Shown: piece by piece, positions 7,595 through 14,709 of the stretch
Layout of the letters: each line of letters opens with the position of its first letter
How positions within the stretch are numbered: position 1 is the stretch's first letter
DNA from: Bacillota bacterium
Lineage (GTDB): Bacteria > Bacillota > Dethiobacteria > SKNC01
Assembly: GCA_007121375.1 (NCBI GenBank)
Contig: SKLX01000214.1
Coordinates: 1 to 14,811, forward strand
Reading direction: 5' to 3'
Length of the DNA stretch: 14,811 bases
Made by a program: the position numbers and the translations under genes
Notes under the pieces: generated by a model
What the model saw: only the letters and a program-made list of their open reading frames with translations
Databases searched by the model: none
What the model was told of the DNA's origin: nothing

Positions 7595-8983
7595 ATGAAA
7601 GATCAAAGTGAGCAGCTGGGAAAAGAACAAATCCCCAGGCTTTTGTTTAATTTAAGCTTTCCTGCTACGGTAGGGCTGTTGGTTATGGCCCTTTATAATA
7701 TAGTGGATGCCATCTATATCGGCTGGGGAGTAGGCCCCATGGGAGTAGCGGCCCTTTCCATTGCTTTTCCCGTCCAGATGCTGGTAACGGCCCTGGGGGC
7801 AGCCGTGGGTATTGGGGGAGGCTCTGCTATTTCCAGGAGGCTGGGATCGGGAGAAAAGGACCGGGCTAACAGGGTATTGGGAAATGTTATTTCCATTCTC
7901 CTAATGATAAGTGCCCTGGGAGTCATTTCTGGCTTATTGTTTCTTATTCCCATGCTGTATCTATTCGGTTCCAGTGATACTATTTTACCCTATGCAAAGG
8001 ATTACGTGGAAATTATTCTCTATGGGGTAATCTTTTTTGCCACTATTTTTACTTTAAACAATATTGTCAGGGCAGAAGGTAATGCTAAAATAGCTATGTT
8101 TGCCATGATATTGTCTGCAGGAATAAATATTGCTGTGACCCCTATTTTTATTTTTATGCTGGACATGGGGATGCGGGGAGCAGCCTATGCCACTGTTTTG
8201 TCCCAGGCTTTAGGGGCTATTTACCTGGTATATTACTTTGCTTCGGGGAAGAGCAGCCTTTCCTTCAAGTTTACTTACCTGGTTCCCAGGTCAAATATCA
8301 TTAACGAAATTCTGTCCATTGGTTCTTCGGCTTTTGCCCGCCAGTCCTCTTTAAGCATTATGTTAATAGTGGCTAACAATGTTTTAATTATACACGGGGG
8401 AGACCTGGGGGTCGCTGTTTTTGGCATTATAAACCGCATAATGTTGTTTACTATTATGCCCTGTATGGGAATTGTTCAGGGGGTGCTGCCCATCGTGGGA
8501 TATAATTATGGAGCCAACCAGCACCAGCGGGTCAGTGAAGCCATACTTTTAGGCATGAAGGTATCTACCATTATTGTTTCTGTTACTTTCCTGGTAATAA
8601 TGTTCTTCCCTCAACTCCTTATGTCAATTTTCACAGGGGAGGGGGAGATAATTGAAATGGGCCAGCGTGCCCTGCGCATCATTTTCGTACTTTCCTTTAC
8701 AATAGGTATTCAGTTGGTCTCGGGGGCGGTTTTCCAGGCCATAGGAAGGGCCCGGGCAGCCTTTATCCTGTCCGTAGCCCGCCAGGGGCTTTTTTTGCTT
8801 CCCATGCTCCTTTTACTGCCATTAGGATTTCAGCTAACGGGAGTATGGCTGGCCTTTCCCCTGGCAGACCTTTTTGCCTTCCTCCTGGCCCTGTGGTACA
8901 TTAAAACTCACCAGGACCTTTTCTTTTCAGGAAAGGGGGAGAAATGGGCTTACGGCATAAAGGGTAGTGACCATTTCCCTTAA
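7595..8983 (+). CDS. MATE-family multidrug/cation efflux transporter
   Basis: An inner-membrane protein of 462 residues, the usual MATE length, expected to have 12 membrane helices in two pseudo-symmetric bundles and to export organic cations or drugs against sodium or protons. The N-terminus IPRLLFNLSFPATVGLLVMALYN followed by VDAIYIGWGVGPMGVAALS and the loop GGGSAISRRLGSGEKDRANRVLGN is typical of the family, and the second half repeats it with MGIVQGVLPIVGYNYGANQHQRV near residue 289. It looks closest to MepA/NorM-type members, but the substrate cannot be told. GGAGG at 7582-7586 lies 8 bases before the ATG. It is transcribed alone and divergently from korAB, and a hairpin follows its end. 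Confidence 0.9.
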   Translation: MKDQSEQLGKEQIPRLLFNLSFPATVGLLVMALYNIVDAIYIGWGVGPMGVAALSIAFPVQMLVTALGAAVGIGGGSAISRRLGSGEKDRANRVLGNVISILLMISALGVISGLLFLIPMLYLFGSSDTILPYAKDYVEIILYGVIFFATIFTLNNIVRAEGNAKIAMFAMILSAGINIAVTPIFIFMLDMGMRGAAYATVLSQALGAIYLVYYFASGKSSLSFKFTYLVPRSNIINEILSIGSSAFARQSSLSIMLIVANNVLIIHGGDLGVAVFGIINRIMLFTIMPCMGIVQGVLPIVGYNYGANQHQRVSEAILLGMKVSTIIVSVTFLVIMFFPQLLMSIFTGEGEIIEMGQRALRIIFVLSFTIGIQLVSGAVFQAIGRARAAFILSVARQGLFLLPMLLLLPLGFQLTGVWLAFPLADLFAFLLALWYIKTHQDLFFSGKGEKWAYGIKGSDHFP

Positions 8984-9011
8984 GGGGTATATATGTTGTT
9001 AGGACAGGTAT

Positions 9012-9057
9012 AAATAGCCATCTGATCCTGGTAATCACCGGGGGTAGATGGCTATTT
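9012..9057 (+). terminator. Long hairpin after the MATE gene, probable terminator
   Basis: AAATAGCCATCT (9012-9023) pairs perfectly with AGATGGCTATTT (9046-9057), and the loop can form an inner CCTGGT/ACCGGG stem around AATC. Only a broken T-run follows (TTTCTAATTT), so it may act as a bidirectional or weak terminator. It lies 28 bases after the MATE stop. Confidence 0.6.
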
Positions 9058-9066
9058 CTAATTTAA

Positions 9067-9084
9067 AGGCCAGTGCTGTGGCCT
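9067..9084. repeat. Small inverted repeat before the Rrf2 gene
   Basis: AGGCCA (9067-9072) pairs with TGGCCT (9079-9084) around a GTGCTG loop. It lies between the MATE terminator hairpin and an A8T6 tract at 9100-9113. It could be a second terminator stem or an operator half; nothing decides this. Confidence 0.35.
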
Positions 9085-9201
9085 CCAGGATTTAATTTTA
9101 AAAAAAATTTTTTATATAGAAGGGATTGAAGAGAAGAAGTAGAACATAAAGGGATAAAGTAGATGAACTTAGTCCACTTAAACAGAAAGGAAAAGATTTT
9201 T

Positions 9202-9630
9202 ATGCAGATAACTCGTCAATCAGAATATGCTGTCCGTACTTTAATGGAACTTTCTCAAATACCCCCGGCGGCCATGATGTCCACCAAAAAAATTTCGGAA
9301 AACCAGGAAATACCCGAAGTCTTTTTAAAAAAGACCATCCAACTCTTGGATCGGGCCGGGCTGGTAGCTACCCGGAGGGGCAAGGAGGGAGGGGTACGCC
9401 TTTCTGTGTCTCCAAAAGATATTACTATTGCTGATGTATTGAAGGCCATAGAAGGGGAAATAGCCATAAACCCCTGCCTTTCCGGTAAAAACTACTGCAA
9501 AAAGGAGGGAGCTTGCCCAGTACGCAAGGTTTTAGGGCGGGCCCAGAAGGCTATGTTGGTTGAACTGGGAAAGGAGACTTTTGCTGACCTGGTTAAAGGA
9601 AGGGTTCAGGTGGAACAGGTGGAAGGATGA
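9202..9630 (+). CDS. Rrf2-family transcriptional regulator with iron-sulfur cysteines
   Basis: A 142-residue winged-helix DNA-binding protein. The N-terminus MQITRQSEYAVRTLMELS is characteristic, followed by the helix-turn-helix KISENQEIPEVFLKKTIQLL and the wing region ATRRGKEGGVRL. Three cysteines, Cys92, Cys99 and Cys105 (C-x6-C-x5-C), are placed as in the [2Fe-2S] or [4Fe-4S] sensors IscR, NsrR and RsrR, so it probably senses NO, redox state or cluster supply. The ATG at 9202 is chosen because it gives the usual family start, with AAAGGA 11 bases upstream; an in-frame ATG at 9163 would add 13 residues unlike the family. It lies 87 bases upstream of hcp on the same strand and most likely regulates hcp and itself. 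An IscR role is less likely as no isc or suf gene adjoins. Confidence 0.9.
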   Translation: MQITRQSEYAVRTLMELSQIPPAAMMSTKKISENQEIPEVFLKKTIQLLDRAGLVATRRGKEGGVRLSVSPKDITIADVLKAIEGEIAINPCLSGKNYCKKEGACPVRKVLGRAQKAMLVELGKETFADLVKGRVQVEQVEG

Positions 9631-9686
9631 AGCGGATACAGTGAGTGCCGGATTTGGTTTAATGTTTGGGAATGACAGGAAAAGGA

Positions 9687-9696
9687 AATTATAATT
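9687..9696. promoter_or_regulatory. AT-rich palindrome in the hcp leader, possible operator
   Basis: AATTATAATT is a perfect 10-base palindrome that overlaps a possible -10 box (TATAAT at 9690-9695), with TTGGGA at 9666-9671 as a poor -35. It lies just before the hcp ribosome binding site. Such a site could bind the neighbouring Rrf2 protein, but short AT palindromes also arise by chance. Confidence 0.3.
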
Positions 9697-9717
9697 ATTT
9701 GGAAGGAGGAAAATATA

Positions 9718-11346
9718 ATGTTTTGTAACCAGTGTGAACAAACGGCCAAAGGAGTAGCCTGTACCAAAAAGGGAGTGTGTGGAAAAACCCCGGAGGTGGC
9801 TGCCTTACAGGATTTGTTGATTAACACCCTCAAGGGCCTTTCTCTTTATGCCCGGGAGGGACGTAAAGCCGGGGTAGTGGATGAAAAAGTAAATCGCTTT
9901 ACGGCAGAAGCCCTTTTTACCACTTTGACCAATGTGAACTTTAATCCTGAAAGGTTCCAGGAATATATCAACAATTCTGTGAAAATTACTAGGGACTTAA
10001 GGGATAAGGTAAAGGAATCCGGGGGCCAAGTGGATTTTGCGGAGGCTTCTGCCTCCCTTGAACCTGCCAAAGACCTGGAAGCCCTTATCAAGCAGGGAGA
10101 GGATATGGGACAACCCTGGGACCAGGAAGCTCCCGAAGATATCCAGTCCCTGCAGCAAGCGGTGCTGTTCGGCCTTAAAGGAGTGGCTGCCTATGCTTAT
10201 CATGCTGCAACTTTGGGGAAAGAAAAGGATGAGATATATGCCTTTATACATGAGGGGCTTTCTGCTTTAGATTCGGGAGATTATTCCCAGGAGGAATGGT
10301 TGGGAAAGGTTCTAAAGTGTGGTGAGATAAACCTGAAGACCATGGAACTTCTGGATACAGGCCATACGGATTATTTCGGTCATCCCGTTCCCACGGAGGT
10401 GCCCTTAGGGCATAAGAAAGGTAAATGTATCCTGGTGTCGGGCCACGACCTCGAGGAATTGAAGGAAATTCTAGAGGAAACGGAGGGCAAAGGGATTTAT
10501 GTGTATACCCACGGAGAAATGCTCCCTGCCCACGGTTACCCGGAGCTGAAAAAGCACCAGCACTTTTACGGTCATTATGGTACCGCCTGGCAGAACCAGA
10601 GGAAGGAATTTGCCGACTTTCCCGGGCCCATCGTCATTAATACCAACTGCATCCAAAAACCCCAGGAGACATACCAGGACCACATCTTTACCACGGAAGT
10701 GGTAGGTTGGCCGGGAGCTCCCCACCTGGAGAACAGGGATTTCAGCCAGGTAATTGATAAAGCCCTTTCTATGCCCGGCTTTGAATCCGATGAAGATAAA
10801 GGAAAAGTGATGGTAGGATTTGCCCATAACAGCGTTTTAGGGGTAGCTGATAAAGTTGTTTCTGCAGTGAAAAATGGGGATATCAAGCACTTTTTCCTGG
10901 TGGGAGGTTGCGACGGGTCCAGGAAAGAACGGAATTACTATAATGAATTTGTGGAAAAGGTTCCTGAAGATACCCTTGTCCTTACCCTGGCCTGCGGCAA
11001 GTTCAGGTTTTTCAATAAGAAGCTGGGTGATATTGGTGGTATTCCCAGATTGTTGGACATGGGTCAGTGTAATGATGCTTACTCGGCTATTAAAGTAGCG
11101 GGAGCCCTGGCGGAGGCCTTTAACTGCGATGTAAATGAACTGCCCCTTTCCATGGTCCTTTCCTGGTTCGAGCAAAAAGCCGTGGCTATTCTCTTAACCC
11201 TTTTACACCTGGGAATAAAGGACATTCGTCTGGGGCCTACCCTTCCCGCCTTCGTATCCCCCAATGTCCTGTCGGTGCTGGTAGATAAGTTTGATATCAA
11301 ACCCATCTCTACCCCCGAAGAGGACCTGGCGGTGATTTTAAAATAA
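9718..11346 (+). CDS. hcp: Hybrid cluster protein (hydroxylamine/NO reductase)
   Basis: Cytosolic iron-sulfur-oxygen protein, described as a hydroxylamine reductase and now linked to NO reduction and protein S-nitrosation under nitrosative stress. At 542 residues it is normal length. The N-terminal cluster ligands Cys3, Cys6, Cys15 and Cys21 have the C-x2-C-x8-C-x5-C spacing of the Desulfovibrio type. All hybrid-cluster ligands are present: His243, Glu267, Cys311, Cys398, Cys426, Cys451, Glu485 and Lys487, matching the known set in order. The ribosome binding site GGAAGGAGG at 9701-9709 is strong. It sits directly after the Rrf2 regulator and is followed by a strong hairpin, so rrf2-hcp looks like a unit. 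No hcr reductase gene is present in the window, so the electron donor is probably a ferredoxin or another partner encoded elsewhere. Confidence 0.96.
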   Translation: MFCNQCEQTAKGVACTKKGVCGKTPEVAALQDLLINTLKGLSLYAREGRKAGVVDEKVNRFTAEALFTTLTNVNFNPERFQEYINNSVKITRDLRDKVKESGGQVDFAEASASLEPAKDLEALIKQGEDMGQPWDQEAPEDIQSLQQAVLFGLKGVAAYAYHAATLGKEKDEIYAFIHEGLSALDSGDYSQEEWLGKVLKCGEINLKTMELLDTGHTDYFGHPVPTEVPLGHKKGKCILVSGHDLEELKEILEETEGKGIYVYTHGEMLPAHGYPELKKHQHFYGHYGTAWQNQRKEFADFPGPIVINTNCIQKPQETYQDHIFTTEVVGWPGAPHLENRDFSQVIDKALSMPGFESDEDKGKVMVGFAHNSVLGVADKVVSAVKNGDIKHFFLVGGCDGSRKERNYYNEFVEKVPEDTLVLTLACGKFRFFNKKLGDIGGIPRLLDMGQCNDAYSAIKVAGALAEAFNCDVNELPLSMVLSWFEQKAVAILLTLLHLGIKDIRLGPTLPAFVSPNVLSVLVDKFDIKPISTPEEDLAVILK

Positions 11347-11360
11347 AGGGCTTAGTTAAG

Positions 11361-11389
11361 TAAAGAGGGTAGTTTTACTACCCTCTTTA
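11361..11389 (+). terminator. Hairpin terminator after hcp
   Basis: TAAAGAGGGTAG (11361-11372) pairs perfectly with CTACCCTCTTTA (11378-11389), with one more T-A pair possible in the loop. It lies 15 bases after the hcp stop. The right arm ends in T-rich sequence but no long T-run follows, so termination may be partial and read through into the next gene. Confidence 0.7.
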
Positions 11390-11433
11390 TAAATATCTGA
11401 TAAAGGATACCGTGTAAAACTGGAGGGATTTAC

Positions 11434-12069
11434 TTGTCTCTTATGGAGGATTCTTTAAGCACTTTTTTAAAGAAAGTTTCCGGCACAAAAAACACGACCC
11501 CGGCTGCGGGAAGTGTTTCTGCCCTGGTGGCCAGCCTGGGGATAAGCCTGGCGGTTTTGGCGGGAAACTTGACCATTGGCCGTCAAAAGTACATGGATTT
11601 ACCTGAGGAAGTAAAAAAAGATTTGAAGGAATCTTATGAAGGAATTACTTCTGCAAACCAAAGGCTTAATGAATTAATTGATGAGGATAAAAGGGCATAC
11701 GACCAGGTTATTTCTGCCTTTAAAAGGCATAAAGAAGGGAAAACGGATTTAAAGGAAAAAGAAAGGGAACTGGAGCAGGCAGATAAAGGGGCATTAGAGG
11801 TACCCCTTCAAATTGCCAGGGAGTCTTTAAAAGCCCTTAAACTTATGGAACCCTTTGTGAAGTATGGAAATCCTAATTGCAGGGCTGACCTGGCGGTAAG
11901 CGTAATCAACCTTCATGCCGGGCTGGAGGGAGCCCTTGCCATTGTTGCCAGCAATTTAAAAAATTTAAAGGAGGAAGAGGAAAAAGTACAGAAACATAAT
12001 GAATGGGATAAGTTAAAGCTTGAAGGTAAGCAATTAAGAAAGGAATTATTAGAGAAGGTCCAGGAGTAA
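11434..12069 (+). CDS. Cyclodeaminase/cyclohydrolase family protein (FchA-like)
   Basis: A 211-residue helical protein of the formiminotransferase-cyclodeaminase C-terminal family. Members either hydrolyse methenyl-tetrahydrofolate to formyl-tetrahydrofolate (FchA, used in the Wood-Ljungdahl and one-carbon pathways) or remove ammonia from formimino-tetrahydrofolate. The N-terminal motif TPAAGSVSALVASLGISLAVL, the helix DKRAYDQVISAFKRHKE and the C-terminal NPNCRADLAVSVINLHAGLEGA are typical. The start is TTG at 11434: GGAGG at 11422-11426 is 7 bases before it, whereas the next ATG at 11443 would be 16 bases away. The cupin gene follows after 41 bases, probably in the same transcript. Which folate reaction it performs cannot be settled: no formyl-tetrahydrofolate synthetase, methylene-tetrahydrofolate dehydrogenase or histidine-degradation gene is in view. 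Confidence 0.85.
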   Translation: MSLMEDSLSTFLKKVSGTKNTTPAAGSVSALVASLGISLAVLAGNLTIGRQKYMDLPEEVKKDLKESYEGITSANQRLNELIDEDKRAYDQVISAFKRHKEGKTDLKEKERELEQADKGALEVPLQIARESLKALKLMEPFVKYGNPNCRADLAVSVINLHAGLEGALAIVASNLKNLKEEEEKVQKHNEWDKLKLEGKQLRKELLEKVQE

Positions 12070-12110
12070 CAATTAAACAGAATCCGCTTAGAAAAGAAGG
12101 AGGCAATGAA

Positions 12111-12431
12111 ATGAGTGATATAACCGGGCAGGTAATAGGGTTAAAGGATTTCATTGAATACCAGGAGGGCTCGGTAGTAAGTAAAGAAGTCATTAGAAAA
12201 GATACGGGAACAGTTACCCTTTTTGCTTTTGACCAGGGACAGGGTTTAAGTGAACATACGGCCCCTTATGATGCCATGGTTTACCTACTGGAAGGGAAAG
12301 GGGAAATAACTATTTCCGGTAAATCCTTTATGGTGAAGGAAGGAGAAATGATTATAATGCCGGCTAATGAGCCCCATGCCTTGAAAGCTGTAGAAAGGTT
12401 TAAAATGATGTTGGTGATGATCAGGTCTTAA
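12111..12431 (+). CDS. Small single-domain cupin protein
   Basis: A 106-residue protein consisting of one cupin beta-barrel. Motif 1 lies at Gly45-Gly62 with His49, but the second usual histidine is Ala51 and the usual glutamate position is near Asp54. Motif 2 runs from Gly78 to His89 with Pro84, Asn86 and His89. The metal site is therefore incomplete compared with classic cupins (His49 and His89 remain), which suggests a ligand-binding or weak metal-binding role rather than a defined enzyme. I do not assign a function. AAGGAGG at 12097-12103 is 7 bases before the ATG. It follows the FchA-like gene by 41 bases and probably shares its transcript; the next gene has its own promoter region. Confidence 0.8.
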   Translation: MSDITGQVIGLKDFIEYQEGSVVSKEVIRKDTGTVTLFAFDQGQGLSEHTAPYDAMVYLLEGKGEITISGKSFMVKEGEMIIMPANEPHALKAVERFKMMLVMIRS

Positions 12432-12451
12432 TATGTGGAAGAATTCCTGGG

Positions 12452-12474
12452 AATCTTTAAAAAATTAAGATTTT
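12452..12474 (+). terminator. Weak AT-rich hairpin after the cupin gene
   Basis: AATCTT (12452-12457) pairs with AAGATT (12467-12472), followed by TTTTG. The stem is short and AT-rich, 20 bases after the cupin stop, so it is at best a weak terminator. Confidence 0.3.
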
Positions 12475-12504
12475 GTAAATATTAAAAAATTGCTGTTACT
12501 ATTT

Positions 12505-12548
12505 GCACCCCCTGTGATATTATGAGGAAAACGAAATTTTGGGGGTGC
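12505..12548 (+). promoter_or_regulatory. Promoter/leader of the copper ATPase gene with 8-bp inverted repeat
   Basis: GCACCCCC (12505-12512) is the exact inverse complement of GGGGGTGC (12541-12548), 28 bases apart. Between them lies TGATATTAT (12515-12523), a good extended -10 element, though no clear -35 is present. GGGGGTG is also the only candidate ribosome binding site for the ATG at 12556. The arrangement could be a metal-responsive operator around the promoter or, for transcripts starting further upstream, a stem that hides the ribosome binding site. Confidence 0.5.
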
Positions 12549-12555
12549 TAATTAT

Positions 12556-14667
12556 ATGAAGGATAATAAGGAGAGGCATCAAGGGGATCATGAAGGGAAA
12601 GAGATCCCGTTGAAAGAAAAGGAGAAGAATTCTGATCACGAAGGTCATGGTCAGGAGGAGGAACATGCCGGGCATGGTAATGGGGAAGGTCATGATGACC
12701 ACGCTGCCCATTCACCGGAAATGTTTCGCAGCCGTTTCTGGATAAGCCTTATTCTTACCATTCCTGTGTTGATTTACAGTCATCATATCCAGATGTGGTT
12801 TGGTTTTCAGCCTCCTCCCTTTCCCGGTTCCGAGCACCTGCCTTTTTTGCTTAGTACTGTAATATTCTTTTATGGAGGGATAGTTTTTCTTCGGGGTGGT
12901 CGGAAGGAACTTTCGGATAGAAAACCCGGGATGATGACCCTTATCAGCCTGGCCATACTGGTGGCTTATGGATACAGCCTAATGGTAACCCTTGGGTTTC
13001 CCGGGGAGGAACTTTACTGGGAACTGGCAACCCTGGTGACCATTATGCTCCTGGGCCACTGGCTGGAAATGAATGCCGTTCAGGGGGCCCAGGGAGCCCT
13101 TAAGGAGATGGCCAAGCTTCTCCCCGACACGGCGGTAAGAATTGTGGAGGAAAAGGAGGAGAAGGTCCCCCTCCACCAGTTGAAAGATGGTGACATGGTG
13201 TTAATTCACCCGGGGGAACGGGTACCCGCCGATGGAAAGGTGGTAAGGGGAGAGTCTCAAGTTAACGAGTCTATGATTACAGGAGAATCCATGCCCGTAC
13301 CCAAAGGGGAAGGGAATGAGGTTATTGCCGGGACCATTAATGAAGGAGGGTCCTTACGGGTAAAGGTGGAAAAAACTGGGGAAGAAACAGTTTTGGCCGG
13401 GATAATGAGGCTGGTGGAACAGGCCCAGTCCTCCCGATCCCGGGCCCAGGGCCTGGCGGATAAAGCTGCCTTTTGGCTGGTGATAATTGCCCTCAGTGTT
13501 GCCCTCCTGACAGCCCTTACCTGGGGCTTTGCCCAGGCGGGAACCACCTTTATCATGGAAAGGGTGGTTACGGTCCTGGTAGGTGCCTGCCCCCATGCCC
13601 TGGGGCTGGCTATTCCCCTGGTCATCGCCATATCCACTTACCTGTCTGCCAAAAACGGACTGCTGGTTAAAGACCGCCTATCCCTGGAGGAGGCCCGAAA
13701 TCTTGACTGTATAGTCTTTGATAAGACGGGAACTTTGACCCGGGGGGAGCAAGGAGTTGTGGATATATACACCGGGGAAGGTATATCTGAGGACAAGCTT
13801 TTAACCCTGGCAGCCGGGGTGGAGTCGGATTCAGAGCATATGATTGCCCGGGCCCTGGTTAAATCTGCCCAGGAAAGGGGGCTTTCCATTCCTCAGGCCT
13901 CTTCCTTTGAAGCCATGGCAGGAAGGGGTGTTAAAGGAGTAGTAGAGGGCCAGGAAATTTATGTGGGGGGACCCAATCTTTTAGAAGAAATAAACATATC
14001 CCCTGGAGAATACTGGAGACAGGCCTGGGAAAAAGCAGAAAAAGCCGGTCAGACCATCATATATGTCCTTTCCCAGGGCAAAATACTGGGGATGTTAGCC
14101 CTGGCCGATGTGGTTCGGGAGGAATCCCATGAAGCGGTTCAGGCCTTAAAAAAATATGGGATTCAGGTCTTCATGCTTACCGGGGACAGTTCGGCGGTAG
14201 CTGAAAAAGTGTCCAAGGAACTGGGTATTGATCGTTACTTTGCCGGAGTTTTGCCTGAGCATAAAGCTTCCAAAATTGAGCAGTTAAAAGAAGAAGGTTA
14301 CCAGGTGGGTATGGTGGGAGACGGGATTAATGACGCTCCTGCCCTGGCGGTGGCCAAGGTGGGGGTTGCCATCGGAGCCGGGACGGATGTAGCTGTAGAA
14401 TCAGCGGGCATAGTTCTGGTCCGTGATGATCCCCGGGATGTGGTTAGGCTGATAAAACTATCCCGGGCTACCTATGGCAAGATGCTGCAAAACCTGGGTT
14501 GGGCAGCGGGATACAATGTAGTTATCCTTCCCCTGGCAGCAGGGGTTCTGGCCCCCGTAGGCTTCATTATGCCCATGGCTCTGGCGGCCGTCGTCATGTC
14601 TGCCAGTACCATAATCGTAGCCCTTAATGCCCAACTGTTAAGGCGTATTAACCTGGACCAGTTATAA
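12556..14667 (+). CDS. copB: CopB-type heavy-metal (copper) P-type ATPase, P1B-3
   Basis: A 703-residue membrane pump using ATP to export copper or a related metal. Residues 1-55 form a hydrophilic tail with nine histidines and many acidic residues, replacing the usual HMA domains. The actuator loop has TGES at 242-245; the metal-binding helix has CPH at 345-347, which marks the CopB rather than CopA (CPC) class; DKTGT begins at Asp389, the phosphorylation site; TGDS and GDGIND (588-593) follow. The last helix pair carries YN and MSAST, the P1B-3 signature. The nucleotide-domain SEHP motif reads SEHM (His428, Met429), keeping the ATP-contacting histidine. The ribosome binding site is the unusual GGGGGTG. 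P1B-3 members are reported to prefer Cu(II) or Cu(I); silver is also possible. No CsoR, CopY or copper chaperone gene adjoins. Confidence 0.9.
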   Translation: MKDNKERHQGDHEGKEIPLKEKEKNSDHEGHGQEEEHAGHGNGEGHDDHAAHSPEMFRSRFWISLILTIPVLIYSHHIQMWFGFQPPPFPGSEHLPFLLSTVIFFYGGIVFLRGGRKELSDRKPGMMTLISLAILVAYGYSLMVTLGFPGEELYWELATLVTIMLLGHWLEMNAVQGAQGALKEMAKLLPDTAVRIVEEKEEKVPLHQLKDGDMVLIHPGERVPADGKVVRGESQVNESMITGESMPVPKGEGNEVIAGTINEGGSLRVKVEKTGEETVLAGIMRLVEQAQSSRSRAQGLADKAAFWLVIIALSVALLTALTWGFAQAGTTFIMERVVTVLVGACPHALGLAIPLVIAISTYLSAKNGLLVKDRLSLEEARNLDCIVFDKTGTLTRGEQGVVDIYTGEGISEDKLLTLAAGVESDSEHMIARALVKSAQERGLSIPQASSFEAMAGRGVKGVVEGQEIYVGGPNLLEEINISPGEYWRQAWEKAEKAGQTIIYVLSQGKILGMLALADVVREESHEAVQALKKYGIQVFMLTGDSSAVAEKVSKELGIDRYFAGVLPEHKASKIEQLKEEGYQVGMVGDGINDAPALAVAKVGVAIGAGTDVAVESAGIVLVRDDPRDVVRLIKLSRATYGKMLQNLGWAAGYNVVILPLAAGVLAPVGFIMPMALAAVVMSASTIIVALNAQLLRRINLDQL

Positions 14668-14709
14668 CGGCGAGGGTAAGATATAACTAAAATTAGAGGG
14701 GAGAAGGTT

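Noticed and set aside
10471..11175. Minus-strand open frames of about 100-120 codons
   Set aside because: They lie antisense within hcp, where all ligand residues are intact; shadows only.
12979..13889. Several open frames on both strands within the ATPase
   Set aside because: They are out-of-frame shadows of the P-type ATPase, lacking ribosome binding sites and motifs.
9718..14667. A single metal/nitrosative stress island from hcp to copB
   Set aside because: Hairpins follow hcp and the cupin gene, and the ATPase has its own promoter region; shared strand alone does not show a joint system.
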